Source: an uncultured Litorivicinus sp.
Lineage (GTDB): Bacteria > Pseudomonadota > Gammaproteobacteria > Pseudomonadales > Litorivicinaceae
Reading direction: 5' to 3'
Assembly (NCBI GenBank): GCA_902558075.1
Contig: CACECO010000002.1
Coordinates: 87,671-151,670 of the forward strand
Length of the DNA stretch: 64,000 bases
The notes under the pieces: model-generated
Database searches by the model: none
The model's input: the letters and a program-made list of their open reading frames with translations, nothing else
What the model was told of the DNA's origin: nothing
Part shown: piece after piece, positions 38,703 through 48,967 of the stretch
Position numbering within the stretch: position 1 is the first letter of the stretch
Layout: each line of letters begins with the position of its first letter
Translations under genes and position numbers: made by a program

Positions 38703-39811
38703 TGTTTAACCTCTGCGCTAGAAATGCGCTCTTGATTTAGTGCATCACGATACACTTTGAGAGCTCGAAGCCCTTCGGCCGCATCCGGAATTTCACGTGT
38801 GATTTGTGTGCCTTCCAATGATCCGAGGACTTTGATCACTTTCAGTCCAGCACCTTCCGTTACATCGAAGAAGTGCATCGATAAGCGTTTTGCCTGGGCC
38901 AGTCCCGCGTCGAATAATGCTTGATCTTCACGAATCAATGCGAGCTTGATTTGCTCTAGACTCAAGCGGAGAACTTCTCGCGCTCGACCCGCATCTGACG
39001 CAGAAACCAATGGTGTGATCGGTTCGTTCACTTCACGAATTCGAATAAACTCAGACAATTCTCCAAGCCATTGTTTCACATCGACCGTCGCTGCCGACTC
39101 TTCCTCAGGAGCTAAGCGACGCACAGGTAGCTGCAAATCATCCAATACGGGGTCAAGAGCAAGTAGCTCAGCCTGTATACCCAAAATATCAATAGATTGA
39201 ACCGTGGATAGTGACTGTAAATCCTGCGCTAAACGCTCTCTCACTGATAACAAACGACCATCTTGTAGTTGGCCCAAAAGCGCTTGTGCTGTGCGCATTA
39301 AAGTCACCGCAGTTTCTAGGTTGCGTTCAATTAGCAGTCGTTGATCGGCGAGCTTCAAAAGATATTCAGCTTCAGCCAATACATAGCTACTTCGTGTATC
39401 TACCTGCGCTTTTGCAAGCCGTTCAGCAACCATCTCAACACGATCGATCACTGACTGATTGCGGGCGTCGGCACGGTCAATCTCCGATTCCAATCTTTGC
39501 ATTTGCCGATCAAGATTTTGAGTCGCCGTCTTTAAATTTTCGAGTTGCGAAACCTGTGTGCTCATTGCTTGGACAGAAGCACCTAATGACCCAGTTAATC
39601 GCGTGAACGATTGAAACTCTTGCCAACCATACCAAGTTACAAAACCAAGGGTAGCGCACGCGATACCGCTGAAAAGGATAGCAATCCAAGCAGTTGAAAC
39701 CGTAGCCGCCGGACGTTCTTGAGGCTCAGTAGCCGTATCAAACGACTCTATCTGTGGGTCGGCAACAGCCTCCTCAGCGACCTCGGGTGTTGTCTCTTTA
39801 GTCTTTGACAC
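38699..39811 (-). CDS. hemX: HemX family membrane protein
   Basis: Inner membrane protein of 370 residues of the HemX family (annotated as uroporphyrinogen-III C-methyltransferase-like, though no SAM site is present). An acidic cytoplasmic N-terminus leads to one membrane segment near residues 44-66. A long coiled coil (SVQAMSTQVSQLENLKTATQ onward) and a helical periplasmic domain with RSSYVLAEAEYLLKLADQRL follow. The GTG start at 39811 has AGGAG six bases before it; a longer frame to 39910 lies in hemD. Overlap with hemD is 14 bp. Confidence 0.88.
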   Translation of the reverse strand: MSKTKETTPEVAEEAVADPQIESFDTATEPQERPAATVSTAWIAILFSGIACATLGFVTWYGWQEFQSFTRLTGSLGASVQAMSTQVSQLENLKTATQNLDRQMQRLESEIDRADARNQSVIDRVEMVAERLAKAQVDTRSSYVLAEAEYLLKLADQRLLIERNLETAVTLMRTAQALLGQLQDGRLLSVRERLAQDLQSLSTVQSIDILGIQAELLALDPVLDDLQLPVRRLAPEEESAATVDVKQWLGELSEFIRIREVNEPITPLVSASDAGRAREVLRLSLEQIKLALIREDQALFDAGLAQAKRLSMHFFDVTEGAGLKVIKVLGSLEGTQITREIPDAAEGLRALKVYRDALNQERISSAEVKQ

Positions 39812-40520
39812 TCGGATCTCCTTGTATCGCCAATCGAACGCCCTCTGGTGTCGGTGATTGGATTTGATGATACCGGCTTCCCGCGGGTAATTGTGCTTTC
39901 GCGTCAGCACTTGTCACAAAATGCAGGTAATCCAACACACTCAGATCATGCGTCTCTGCAATTTCCAAAAAAGCGCGCACGAGGCGTGCAGAACCGTGAA
40001 CGACTCCATCAACTTCATCGATGTATGTATTTTCAAGATCGAAATCAGGAACCAATTCAAATAGCTCCAGATGCGTGACCGGATCCATTAACACGGAATT
40101 TAGTTGGTCAAATTGACGCCCAGAACCTTTGGCACTGGCAATTAAAAGTCGACTCTCTAGCAGAATCTCAGAACGCATCAAATGCATCAGTGATTTAGAG
40201 CCTGGGCTCGATGCTGTCCTCACTGTATGAAATTCATCCTTGAGTAACTCCGATGTTCCAACACCCACTGCCCAAAGCTGTTGCTTAGCTGGCCACTGTG
40301 CCCAACGTGAGGCCACTGCATCGATCAACAATCGAGCCGATTCAGGAGATGTCACAACGACATGATCAAAGCGGTCAAAATCGACAATCGCAGAGTGCAA
40401 CGAGACATCCAACGGATATGACTGGACACAGGGAAGTGCAATCACCTCAAATCCGCTATCTACGAAGGCAACAGCGACTCGCGGAAACGCAGATGGGAGC
40501 CGATTTAACCAAAGTTTCAA
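39798..40520 (-). CDS. hemD: Uroporphyrinogen-III synthase HemD
   Basis: Closes hydroxymethylbilane to uroporphyrinogen III. The 240 residues are as diverged as usual for HemD, but the family skeleton is visible: VVVTSPESARLLIDAV near 53-68, LWAVGVGTSELL, a central LLIASAKGSGR, and VVHGSARLVRAFLE with FVTSADAKAQLP near the end. Its start abuts the hemC stop. Position between hemC and hemX makes the call safe. Confidence 0.92.
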   Translation of the reverse strand: MKLWLNRLPSAFPRVAVAFVDSGFEVIALPCVQSYPLDVSLHSAIVDFDRFDHVVVTSPESARLLIDAVASRWAQWPAKQQLWAVGVGTSELLKDEFHTVRTASSPGSKSLMHLMRSEILLESRLLIASAKGSGRQFDQLNSVLMDPVTHLELFELVPDFDLENTYIDEVDGVVHGSARLVRAFLEIAETHDLSVLDYLHFVTSADAKAQLPAGSRYHQIQSPTPEGVRLAIQGDPSVKD

Positions 40521-41456
40521 TTACAAACCCGCTTGAGCGAGAAGCTCTCTCGCACCTTGCGAAACCAGATCCTCTGCAACACGAATACCGAGACTCTCAG
40601 CATCATCGAGCTCACCGACACCCTCTGCTTTAAGTAGCATTCCACAATCAGCTGAACCCACCAATGCGCGTAACCATAGCTGTCCGTCACGCTTAATTGC
40701 ATAGGCCGCAATCGGCACCTGACAACCACCGTTCAAATGACGATTCAACGCACGTTCTGCCCGCCCAGCAGTTTCACCTTCGGCGTCTTGTAGTGTCATA
40801 ACAATGTCTCGGGTTGCCGAATCATCTTCGCGGATCTCAATTCCAAGAATACCTTGGCCACATGCAGGTAGGATCTCCTCTGGCGCCGTCTCAAATGCGA
40901 TACGATCACCTAACTCAAGGCGTTTTAGACCAGCCGACGCCAGCACAAGCCCATCAAATTCACCCGAATCGAGTTTCTTCAAGCGTGTCCCCAAATTGCC
41001 CCGGATTGGCGATAGTTTCAGATCGGGTCGTAATGCACGAATTTGGGCGATACGCCTCAAACTCGACGTGCCAAGATGTGCACCTTGAGGAATATCAGCA
41101 AAACCAGCCCAAGGTTGAGTCTCAGCGCGGTTAACCATAGCATCCGTTGGTGTTTCACGCGCCGTTAAACAAGACAAGGTTAGACCAGCGGGAAGCTCCA
41201 TAGGTACATCTTTCAAAGAATGGACAGCAAGATCGGCGCGCCCGTCATACAGCGCAGTCTCTAATTCTTTAACGAAGACACCCTTACCTCCAATTTTGGT
41301 CAACGACACATCGAGCCGCTCATCACCCTGCGTAGTCATTTCCAAAAGCTCAATTGTCAACTCGGAAAAACTCGCTTGAAGACGATCACGAACGTGATAA
41401 GCCTGCCAAAGAGCCAATGGACTCTTCCTCGTTGCGATAGTTAATGTTTTTTGCAT
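40521..41456 (-). CDS. hemC: Porphobilinogen deaminase HemC
   Basis: Polymerises four porphobilinogens to hydroxymethylbilane. It has 311 residues from the ATG at 41456, matching E. coli (313). Motifs are [14 protein letters not shown] at the start, [12 protein letters not shown] (about 81-92) with the catalytic Asp, [13 protein letters not shown], and [13 protein letters not shown] with the Cys that carries the dipyrromethane cofactor (near 240). First of hemCDXY. The 52 bp to the divergent argH is shared promoter space. Confidence 0.96.
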   Translation of the reverse strand: MQKTLTIATRKSPLALWQAYHVRDRLQASFSELTIELLEMTTQGDERLDVSLTKIGGKGVFVKELETALYDGRADLAVHSLKDVPMELPAGLTLSCLTARETPTDAMVNRAETQPWAGFADIPQGAHLGTSSLRRIAQIRALRPDLKLSPIRGNLGTRLKKLDSGEFDGLVLASAGLKRLELGDRIAFETAPEEILPACGQGILGIEIREDDSATRDIVMTLQDAEGETAGRAERALNRHLNGGCQVPIAAYAIKRDGQLWLRALVGSADCGMLLKAEGVGELDDAESLGIRVAEDLVSQGARELLAQAGL

Positions 41457-41508
41457 GTGTGGTCCTTTGTTACACCAAGTATACTGGATGCTCACAGGAG
41501 GAGTCTCT

Positions 41509-42903
41509 ATGAGTCAGGAAACGCCCAAAGCGCTATGGGGCGGCCGTTTTTCGGAATCCACCGATGCGTTCGTCCAAGCATTCACTGCATCCGTCGAATT
41601 CGACCAACGTATGGCATACGAGGATATTCAAGGATCGATCGCGCACGCCACAATGCTTGCTGAACAGGGAATCCTGACCGACGAGGAACTTCAGAGGATC
41701 ATCGAAGGCCTGCGCCAGATCGAAGCTGAAGTTGAATCAGAGCAATTCACTTGGTCCATCGCGCGTGAGGACGTCCACATGAATGTCGAATCACGACTCA
41801 TCGACTTAATCGGCGATACTGGAAAAAAGCTCCATACCGGCCGTTCTCGGAATGACCAAGTCGCCACCGACATTCGACTTTGGCTGCGAGGAACTATTGA
41901 TCACGCCCTAGCTGAGCTGTCTCGCCTCCAAACTGGTTTGATCGCATTAGCTGAGCGTGAAGCAGACACCATCATGCCTGGTTTCTCACACCTTCAAGCA
42001 GCACAGCCCATTACCTTTGGGCACCACATTCTCGCATGGAATGAAATGCTCGAGCGCGATGCCGGTCGCTTGCTTGATTGCAGACAGCGGATGAACCTGT
42101 GTCCGCTCGGTGCAGCAGCACTTGCCGGCACCAGCTATCCCATTAATCGCGAACGCACAGCCGAGCTCCTTGGATTTGATAAACCAACAGAAAACAGTCT
42201 TGACTCTGTGTCTGATCGCGACTTCGGTATCGAATTTTTAAGCGCCGCAAGCATCGTCATGATGCACCTGTCACGGTTTTCAGAAGAACTCATCAACTGG
42301 AACTCGACCACGTGGCAATTTGTCGACCTACCTGACAAGTTTTGTACTGGTAGTTCGATAATGCCACAGAAAAAAAATCCCGACGTGCCTGAACTTGTCC
42401 GAGGCAAATCAGGTCGTATGTTCGGCCACCTCATGAGCTTACTCACTTTGATGAAAGGGCAACCACTCGCCTACAACAAAGACAATCAGGAAGACAAAGT
42501 GCCTCTTTACGATGCAGCCGACACTTTACTTGGATCACTGCGTGCCTTTGCCGATATGATGCCGTCATTACTGGTCAATCCAGACATTTTAAAAAAAGCT
42601 GCAATCCGTGGGTTTTCAACAGCCACAGATCTCGCTGATTACCTGGTACGCAAGGGCTTACCGTTCCGTGATGCCCATGAAGTCGTAGGACAGGCGGTTG
42701 CCCTTGGCGTGCAAACCAAGCGCGATCTCACAGAGATGGATCTTTCAGAACTCCAGGCCTTCAGTGCTCTAATCCATGATGATGTATTTGAAGTGTTGAC
42801 TGTCGAAGGCTCCGTGAATGCCCGTGACCATATTGGTGGAACAGCGCCCAATCAGGTGAAGGCAGCAGCAGCTCGGGCGAAAGCGCGTTTAGCTGCCCGC
42901 TAA
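41509..42903 (+). CDS. argH: Argininosuccinate lyase ArgH
   Basis: Splits argininosuccinate into arginine and fumarate. It has 464 residues from the ATG at 41509, which follows AGGAGG. Motifs are [34 protein letters not shown] (about 112-128) and the family signature [19 protein letters not shown] (near 282-300). It is divergent from hemC, as in Pseudomonas, and overlaps waaA by 4 bp tail to tail. Confidence 0.97.
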   Translation: MSQETPKALWGGRFSESTDAFVQAFTASVEFDQRMAYEDIQGSIAHATMLAEQGILTDEELQRIIEGLRQIEAEVESEQFTWSIAREDVHMNVESRLIDLIGDTGKKLHTGRSRNDQVATDIRLWLRGTIDHALAELSRLQTGLIALAEREADTIMPGFSHLQAAQPITFGHHILAWNEMLERDAGRLLDCRQRMNLCPLGAAALAGTSYPINRERTAELLGFDKPTENSLDSVSDRDFGIEFLSAASIVMMHLSRFSEELINWNSTTWQFVDLPDKFCTGSSIMPQKKNPDVPELVRGKSGRMFGHLMSLLTLMKGQPLAYNKDNQEDKVPLYDAADTLLGSLRAFADMMPSLLVNPDILKKAAIRGFSTATDLADYLVRKGLPFRDAHEVVGQAVALGVQTKRDLTEMDLSELQAFSALIHDDVFEVLTVEGSVNARDHIGGTAPNQVKAAAARAKARLAAR

Positions 42904-44144
42904 CGTACAGTGATTGCTTCCAAAATCGCTTGGACTTGAAGCTTTGTAGAACCACGATTCGCTTCAACCCAAGCACTTGCGGCCTGCCCCATTGCATCAG
43001 CTTTTACATGTGCCTTGTGAATGGATGCTGAGAGATACTCAGCATCTGTACGAAGCAGAGCACCCGCGGCTTCTAAACCAGCGCTGATCGACTGAAAGTT
43101 ATGCATGGATGGCCCTGCAACGAGCGGCTTACTCATCAGCGCGGCCTCAATCGGGTTTTGACCGCCCTTTCCGGAAAAACTGCCACCAATCGCTATGATA
43201 TCAGACTCAGAAAGATACGCTCCCATATCTCCAAAAGTGTCACCGATCAGGATCTGAGCCTCTTCTTGAATCTCACCGGAAACTTGCGATGCATAAAGAC
43301 CTTGAGCATCAGCCAACGTCTTGATCTCAGATCCTCGAACGGGATGTCGAGGCACAATCAATAACCGTAATTCAGGGTGTTGCCGAGCCCAGGAGACAAA
43401 GAGAGCGTCATCATCTGCGTGACTACTCATCAGGCAGACTAAAACATGGCCTCGTTTCCATTTATTGATTTGATTCGCTCGTTCCCGAGGTATTTGAGGA
43501 GCAGATTGGTCAAGCTTAATGGATCCAACTTCTGAAATCGCATGGGCCGGCACCCCGAGACTGTGCGCATGATGAGCATCACGCTCAAATTGCATGAGCG
43601 CGCATGACACCTGAGACCACATCGGCCGCGATACCCAACTAAACCGCTGATATCCGCGAACTGATTGATCACTCAACCGTCCATTCGCAAGAATCACTGG
43701 AACAGCAGTCCGATGGCATGCAGCAACTAAATTGGGCCAAAGTTCGGTCTCAATAACGATCAATGCCCTCGGGCGAAGTTTGGATAACCAGCGAGTCCAA
43801 ATCTGCGAAAAGTCCCAAGGAAACACATGTCTGGCGAATTCACTCTGAGCCAAGAAATCAAGACCAGAAGGTGTCGTCGCCGTCATGAAGATGTGAAGTG
43901 ATGCGTCATGTTTGATGATCAATCGCGCAAGCTCTACTCCAACTTTGGCCTCACCAAGACTACACGCATGAATCCAGACACAGCCGTCCATCTGATCGGG
44001 TACGTGCGCCCCGAGTCTATGACTAATCATCGGGTCTTGATGTTCTCGACGATACTTCCAAACCACATGCGCAAATAGAAGTGGTGTGCAAAGTAGCAAG
44101 AGCAGTGAATACAGATGTCGTCCCATAATTGAAGATGCTAGCAT
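42900..44144 (-). CDS. waaA: 3-deoxy-D-manno-octulosonic acid transferase WaaA
   Basis: Adds Kdo to lipid IV-A at the inner membrane. The 414 residues open with a membrane anchor ([21 protein letters not shown]) and contain [20 protein letters not shown] with the catalytic Glu (near 63), [20 protein letters not shown] [13 protein letters not shown] near 129, and the C-terminal [17 protein letters not shown]. It starts six bases from the divergent FAD oxidoreductase, so each promoter must lie inside the other gene. Confidence 0.95.
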   Translation of the reverse strand: MLASSIMGRHLYSLLLLLCTPLLFAHVVWKYRREHQDPMISHRLGAHVPDQMDGCVWIHACSLGEAKVGVELARLIIKHDASLHIFMTATTPSGLDFLAQSEFARHVFPWDFSQIWTRWLSKLRPRALIVIETELWPNLVAACHRTAVPVILANGRLSDQSVRGYQRFSWVSRPMWSQVSCALMQFERDAHHAHSLGVPAHAISEVGSIKLDQSAPQIPRERANQINKWKRGHVLVCLMSSHADDDALFVSWARQHPELRLLIVPRHPVRGSEIKTLADAQGLYASQVSGEIQEEAQILIGDTFGDMGAYLSESDIIAIGGSFSGKGGQNPIEAALMSKPLVAGPSMHNFQSISAGLEAAGALLRTDAEYLSASIHKAHVKADAMGQAASAWVEANRGSTKLQVQAILEAITVR

Positions 44145-44150
44145 GCCTAC

Positions 44151-45272
44151 ATGAAAATCATCGTCGGTGGCGGGATTTCAGGTCTATGGCTGGCAGCTGA
44201 ACTGAAAGCTCGCAATATTCTATGCTGTGTTATCGAAAAAAACGCTCTTGGCCAGGGTCAAACCCTAGCAAGCCAAGGCATGATTCATGGCGGGACTAAG
44301 TATGCACTTGATGGATCATTAACCAAAGCAGCCAGTGAAATTGGTGCTATGCCCGCACGCTGGAAACAGGCTCTGAAAGGCAAAGGAACGGTTGATTTAA
44401 GCTACGTTCAACTCGAACGAGAAGATCAGTTGTTATGGTCTGTAGAATCAATTGCTGCGAACCTTTTGGGATTCTTCGCAAGCCAAGCCATGCGATCTCG
44501 GATGGAGCGCATTGACCCGCAATTCGAGGAGGCGTTTAATCATCCTAATTTCAAAGGCCACCTCTATCGATTGGCAGAGCCAGTGTTGAAGCTCGATACG
44601 TTGGTGTATGCATTTGCAGAGATCTTAGATGGACAGATCTTCCAAACTGAGGTCACCCAGCTTCTTATGCAAAAAAACAAGGTCGTCGGCATCGAAACAA
44701 CTGCTGGTCAGATCCATGGGGACGTCATTTTGACTGCTGGCGAAGGAACGGAAGCGCTTTTATCCGAGCTTCCTGGAACCTATCCAGCAATGCAACGGCG
44801 TCCGCTTGCAATGGTAGTCTGCAAACTTGCGCAACCCATTCCAAAAGTATTCGGTCACCAACTCGGAAGTGGTAGCAAGCCCAAACTAACCGTCTCAACC
44901 CATGATTTTGATGGGGCGCAGTATCTGTATTTGGGCGGACAACTTGCTGAAGATGGAGTCACACAAGATGACAACACGGCGTGCTCAAATGCAAAACGCG
45001 CTTTATCGGTAGCACTTTCCTGGCTTGAACTGAACGTGGAATCAACGCACGTTTTTCGAGTCAATCGAGCAGAGCCAAGCACACGTGAGGGAAATCGGCC
45101 CGATACCGCATTCGTCTATCAATCAAATAACCTGATTGTGGCGTGGCCAACCAAGCTAGCACTTGCACCTGCACTTGCCGACCAAATCCTGCCGCTTCTT
45201 AATGGAGATTCAAAACCTGCAACACTTCCCGTTTGGTCAAAAGCGCCAGAAGGACACTACCCATGGGTATGA
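44151..45272 (+). CDS. FAD-dependent oxidoreductase (DAO family)
   Basis: A 373-residue flavoprotein. The N-terminus IIVGGGISGLWLAAEL is the dinucleotide-binding fold, with a Glu for the adenine ribose (VIEKNALGQGQT, near 32). MIHGGTKYALDG follows, and a late GDVILTAGEGTEALLSELP block resembles DadA/GlpA-like oxidases. The substrate is unknown. It is first in a three-gene plus-strand run with an aldo/keto reductase and gmhA, joined by 4-bp overlaps, an unusual setting for an amine or hydroxyacid oxidase. Confidence 0.85.
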   Translation: MKIIVGGGISGLWLAAELKARNILCCVIEKNALGQGQTLASQGMIHGGTKYALDGSLTKAASEIGAMPARWKQALKGKGTVDLSYVQLEREDQLLWSVESIAANLLGFFASQAMRSRMERIDPQFEEAFNHPNFKGHLYRLAEPVLKLDTLVYAFAEILDGQIFQTEVTQLLMQKNKVVGIETTAGQIHGDVILTAGEGTEALLSELPGTYPAMQRRPLAMVVCKLAQPIPKVFGHQLGSGSKPKLTVSTHDFDGAQYLYLGGQLAEDGVTQDDNTACSNAKRALSVALSWLELNVESTHVFRVNRAEPSTREGNRPDTAFVYQSNNLIVAWPTKLALAPALADQILPLLNGDSKPATLPVWSKAPEGHYPWV

Positions 45273-46045
45273 TTCATCGATCACTCGGACAAACAGGGCT
45301 CGAGCTCAGTCCAATCGGCTTGGGTACTGTAAAAATTGGCCGGAATACAGATGTGAAATATGCGACTGATTTTGAATTACCGAGCGACCACGAGATCATT
45401 CAACTCCTCACCCTTGCCTCAGAGTTAGGCATCAACTGTCTTGATACAGCGCCTGCCTATGGCAGCTCGGAAGCTCGGCTCGGTGAATTACTACCGGAAA
45501 TCGCCCTCGACTTTCGTATCATCACAAAAGTCGGCGAAACCTACGATCCTGACACAGGAAGTCATTACGACTTTTCAGAGACCGCGATTCTCGCGAGCCT
45601 AGAACGAAGTCTTCAACGCTTGAACCGTGACCGTTTAGATGTGGTCTTACTGCATTCTGATGGAAAGGATATCGAACACCTGAATCACGGTGCGCTCCAA
45701 ACCTTGATCAAAGCGCGAGACCAAGGACTGATTCAGGCAGTCGGATTATCAGGTAAAACAGTGGATGGTGGGCTGCAAGCTCTGGATCAGGGAGCAGATT
45801 GCCTGATGATTACACTAAACCCTGAGATTCAAGATGAAAAACCCCTTATCGACGAAGCGCAACGTTTTGGTGCGGGTTTATTGGTCAAGAAAGCCTTTGG
45901 AAGCGGCCATCTAACAACATCCATCCCTGAAATTTTTAAAGACTTGTTCGCGCACCCAAACATCACTTCCGCTATTGTTGGCACCATTAATCCTGTGCAT
46001 CTGCGCAATAACTGTCTTGCACTCCCAACGGAGATTCAACTATGA
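45269..46045 (+). CDS. Aldo/keto reductase
   Basis: NAD(P)H-dependent reductase of 258 residues. RSLGQTGLELSPIGLGTVKIG opens the barrel, LDTAPAYGSSEARLG carries catalytic Asp and Tyr (near 50-57), ITKVGE the catalytic Lys, and VVLLHSDG the His position. An ATG in the previous stop (ATGA at 45269) is chosen; an ATG two codons earlier is possible. Linked by overlap to the FAD oxidoreductase and to gmhA. Substrate unknown. Confidence 0.9.
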   Translation: MIHRSLGQTGLELSPIGLGTVKIGRNTDVKYATDFELPSDHEIIQLLTLASELGINCLDTAPAYGSSEARLGELLPEIALDFRIITKVGETYDPDTGSHYDFSETAILASLERSLQRLNRDRLDVVLLHSDGKDIEHLNHGALQTLIKARDQGLIQAVGLSGKTVDGGLQALDQGADCLMITLNPEIQDEKPLIDEAQRFGAGLLVKKAFGSGHLTTSIPEIFKDLFAHPNITSAIVGTINPVHLRNNCLALPTEIQL

Positions 46046-46620
46046 GCCTAGACGCAATCAAAGCCACCTTTCAGGCAAGCATTGATACCAAGCAAGCCTT
46101 AATTAACGATACCAAACGCTTGGAAGAACTGCTTGAAGTCGCAGGCGTCGCTTCATCAACGATTAAAGCAGGCCATAAGATCATGCTCTGCGGTAACGGG
46201 GGATCAGCGGCCGACAGCCAACATATCGCGGCAGAGCTGATCGGTCGCTTCGAAAAAGAACGTCAGTCAATGGCCGCGTTTGCGCTCACGACCGATACAT
46301 CTGCTCTCACAGCCATCAGTAACGATTATGGCTACGATCAAGTGTTCTCAAGACAAATTGAAGGCCTCGGGCAATCCGGTGATTTACTCATTGGCATCTC
46401 AACAAGTGGCAATTCAAAGAATGTCGTCAAAGCAATGGAAGTTGCTCGAAGCAAAAGCATTCGCACAGTCGCATTAGTTGGCGACAAGCCAGACGGCGAG
46501 GTGCAAGCAATGGCTGATTACGTCTTGGCCGCACCATCGACTAACACGGCACGTATCCAGGAGTGCCACATTTTAATGATGCACACTCTCTGTCAATTGG
46601 TTGAGTCGGAATCCGTCTGA
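46042..46620 (+). CDS. gmhA: Sedoheptulose-7-phosphate isomerase GmhA
   Basis: First enzyme of ADP-heptose synthesis for LPS inner core. The 192 residues have the SIS fold: MLCGNGGSAADSQHIAAEL (about 49-67), then LIGRFEKERQSMAAFALTTDTS, LIGISTSGNSKNVVKAM near 117, and ARIQECHILMMHTLCQLVE with catalytic His at the end. It overlaps the aldo/keto reductase gene by 4 bp and the convergent hldE by 28 bp. The same pathway continues with hldE and waaC/waaF. Confidence 0.96.
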   Translation: MSLDAIKATFQASIDTKQALINDTKRLEELLEVAGVASSTIKAGHKIMLCGNGGSAADSQHIAAELIGRFEKERQSMAAFALTTDTSALTAISNDYGYDQVFSRQIEGLGQSGDLLIGISTSGNSKNVVKAMEVARSKSIRTVALVGDKPDGEVQAMADYVLAAPSTNTARIQECHILMMHTLCQLVESESV

Positions 46621-48056
46621 CGAATTTTCGCAATTAAGTGGCTTGTCGACAAGTTAGACACTTCACCGAGGACTTTGACTTCCCCGCCATAGTCCAATAC
46701 GTGCGCGTAGCCAACCACTTCCTCGATCGATTTGTAGTCACCGCCCTTCACAAGTACATCGGGTCGAACCAAATCAATTAATGGAATCGGCGTATCATCC
46801 GCAAATGCAATCACGGCATCTACAGCACCGAGGCCCGCAAGTACCTTCAGACGCCGTTCGATGGTATTCACGGGACGCTCAGGCCCTTTCAAACGGGCCA
46901 CTGACGCGTCTGAATTCACAGCAACAATCAATCGATCGCCAAGCGAAGCAGCTTCTTTCAAATACGTGACGTGTCCAGCATGCAAGATATCAAAGCAGCC
47001 GTTGGTCATCACGACTTTTTCACCTTGAGCACGGCATCGCGCGGCCCAAGCAGCTGCATCGTCTGCGTGATCGAAAATGTCATGATCAACCGACAAAGCT
47101 CTTTCCAGCTCTCCACCACTGACAGTTGCCGTCCCAAGTTTTGACACAACGAGTCCAGCCGCTCGATTTGCCAATTCGGCAGATTCAGTCATGCTCATTC
47201 CCGAACCAAGCCCTGCAGCAACAGTCGCGATTACGGTGTCACCAGCGCCTGTGACGTCAGCGACTTCACGAGCTGTCGCCGCAAATTGATGCACAGATCC
47301 ATCACGCTCAACCAGCGTAATTCCCTGTTCAGAGCGCGTAACCAAGATTGTGTCGATATCCAGTTCATTAATGAGATTCCGGGCTTTTTCAGCCAGCTCC
47401 TGATCGTTAGCCCAGGTACCACAAACCGCCTCAAATTCTGCGCGATTCGGCGTCAACAAAGTCGCCCCTCGGTATCTCTCAAAGTTGGCGCCCTTCGGAT
47501 CGACAACGACGGGAATCTTGAACGCACGTGCTTTTTGAATGAGTAAACTAGGCTCTAGGCTGCCTTTTGCATAGTCACTTAAAACAACTGCCGTGATACC
47601 GTCAAGAGACATCGACTGAGCGAGCGACTGTGCATGGGATGCATCAAAGGGTGTCTCAAAATCCAGACGAATCATTTGATGTGCTTGGCTTAAAACCCGC
47701 AGTTTTGTAATGGTCCTGTGGTCAACGCGTGTTAACAGTGGTCTCACATTATGGTTTGCCAGCATCTGTTCCAGTAGCTCTGCGTCCAAGTCAAGGCCCA
47801 CAAGGCCAGCACAAGTCACGTGAGCACCTAGTGACGATAAATTCAAAGCAACGTTTGCAGCCCCGCCTGGACGTGCTTCATCATGAGTGACCCGAACAAC
47901 TGGAACAGGAGCCTCGGGGGAGATCCGGCCTGCATCGCCATGCCAGTACCGATCAAGCATGACATCTCCAACAACTAAAACTCGCGATGCGGAAAAGATA
48001 TATGACACAGAAGATCTCTCTAATGATTCGAAGCTTGTTATAGTACCGAGCTTCAT
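46593..48056 (-). CDS. hldE: Bifunctional heptose kinase/adenylyltransferase HldE
   Basis: Phosphorylates heptose-7-phosphate and adds AMP to heptose-1-phosphate. The 487 residues are two domains. The PfkB-type kinase (1-about 320) has VLVVGDVMLDRYWHG and the anion hole DVTGAGDTVIATVA. The nucleotidyltransferase (about 355-487) has TNGCFDILHAGHVTYL and VKGGDYK. The ATG at 48056 is chosen (longer frame starts at 48068). Two bases separate it from the divergent acyltransferase ATG. Confidence 0.96.
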   Translation of the reverse strand: MKLGTITSFESLERSSVSYIFSASRVLVVGDVMLDRYWHGDAGRISPEAPVPVVRVTHDEARPGGAANVALNLSSLGAHVTCAGLVGLDLDAELLEQMLANHNVRPLLTRVDHRTITKLRVLSQAHQMIRLDFETPFDASHAQSLAQSMSLDGITAVVLSDYAKGSLEPSLLIQKARAFKIPVVVDPKGANFERYRGATLLTPNRAEFEAVCGTWANDQELAEKARNLINELDIDTILVTRSEQGITLVERDGSVHQFAATAREVADVTGAGDTVIATVAAGLGSGMSMTESAELANRAAGLVVSKLGTATVSGGELERALSVDHDIFDHADDAAAWAARCRAQGEKVVMTNGCFDILHAGHVTYLKEAASLGDRLIVAVNSDASVARLKGPERPVNTIERRLKVLAGLGAVDAVIAFADDTPIPLIDLVRPDVLVKGGDYKSIEEVVGYAHVLDYGGEVKVLGEVSNLSTSHLIAKIRQTDSDSTN

Positions 48057-48058
48057 CA

Positions 48059-48967
48059 ATGAACCCAACCGGATTACTCATGGGCAACTCTCTCGTTCAG
48101 CTGGGACTTGGCTTCATTCGATTCTTAGCCGCACTGCCACCAAGGCTGGGAATGGCTATCGGTCGCCTGATTGGAACGTTGCTGTTCCACACAGCGAAGA
48201 ATCGGCGTCTTGTCTGTGAACGAAATATTGCTGTCTGCTTCCCAGAGTTGGGACCGTCCCAACAACGTAATCTTGTCAAAGCATGCTTTGAGCAAAATGG
48301 AATTGGATTAACGGAGACCGCATGGTCTTGGCATCGACCAATCAATTTTGTCAATGACAAAATTCGTTTATCAGGACAGGAGCTTCTCGAACAGGCAAAC
48401 ACCGAGGGTCGAGGCGTTTTGTTACTGTGTCCACACTACAGTATGCTGGACTTGGTCGCTCCGCTCATGTACGCCGTCGCCGGAAGATTTGTGGTGAGTT
48501 ATCGCCCCAATGATAATCCGATTTTTGATAAAGCTGTGTGTCGTGGACGCGCACGCTATGCCGAATTGGTCGACGTCCGCGCATTACGCGATATCGCAAA
48601 ACACTTGAAACAAGGCGACTTGGTTTGGTTTGGGCCCGATCAAGACATGGGGCCAAAAGGCTCTGTCTTCGCTCCGTTTTTTGGCAGGCCTGCCTGTACC
48701 GTGACAACACCAGCTAGACTCGCTCGAATGTCTGGCGCAGTCAGCATTTTTCTTGACCTCCACCGCGACGACAATGGTCTCTATCAAGTCTCATTTATCC
48801 CGATGCCCAATAATTACCCGGATGAGGATGAAGTCAAAAATGCGCGCGTACTCAATCAACGCATTGAAGACGCCCTGAAAAAGCATCCGTCCCAATACAT
48901 TTGGATGCACAAACGATTTAAGACAAATCCAGACCTAACGCGGCAGACACTGTATCAATCTGACTAA
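48059..48967 (+). CDS. Lipid A late acyltransferase (LpxL/HtrB type)
   Basis: Adds a secondary acyl chain to Kdo-lipid A at the inner membrane. The 302 residues have an N-terminal membrane helix and the catalytic HYSMLD (HX4D motif, near 130-135), plus WFGPDQDMGPKGSVFAPFFG and a C-terminal YIWMHKRFK typical of LpxL. The start may be the ATG at 48059 or that at 48080; neither has a clear ribosome site. It overlaps the convergent waaC by 50 bp. LpxL versus LpxM cannot be decided. Confidence 0.9.
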   Translation: MNPTGLLMGNSLVQLGLGFIRFLAALPPRLGMAIGRLIGTLLFHTAKNRRLVCERNIAVCFPELGPSQQRNLVKACFEQNGIGLTETAWSWHRPINFVNDKIRLSGQELLEQANTEGRGVLLLCPHYSMLDLVAPLMYAVAGRFVVSYRPNDNPIFDKAVCRGRARYAELVDVRALRDIAKHLKQGDLVWFGPDQDMGPKGSVFAPFFGRPACTVTTPARLARMSGAVSIFLDLHRDDNGLYQVSFIPMPNNYPDEDEVKNARVLNQRIEDALKKHPSQYIWMHKRFKTNPDLTRQTLYQSD

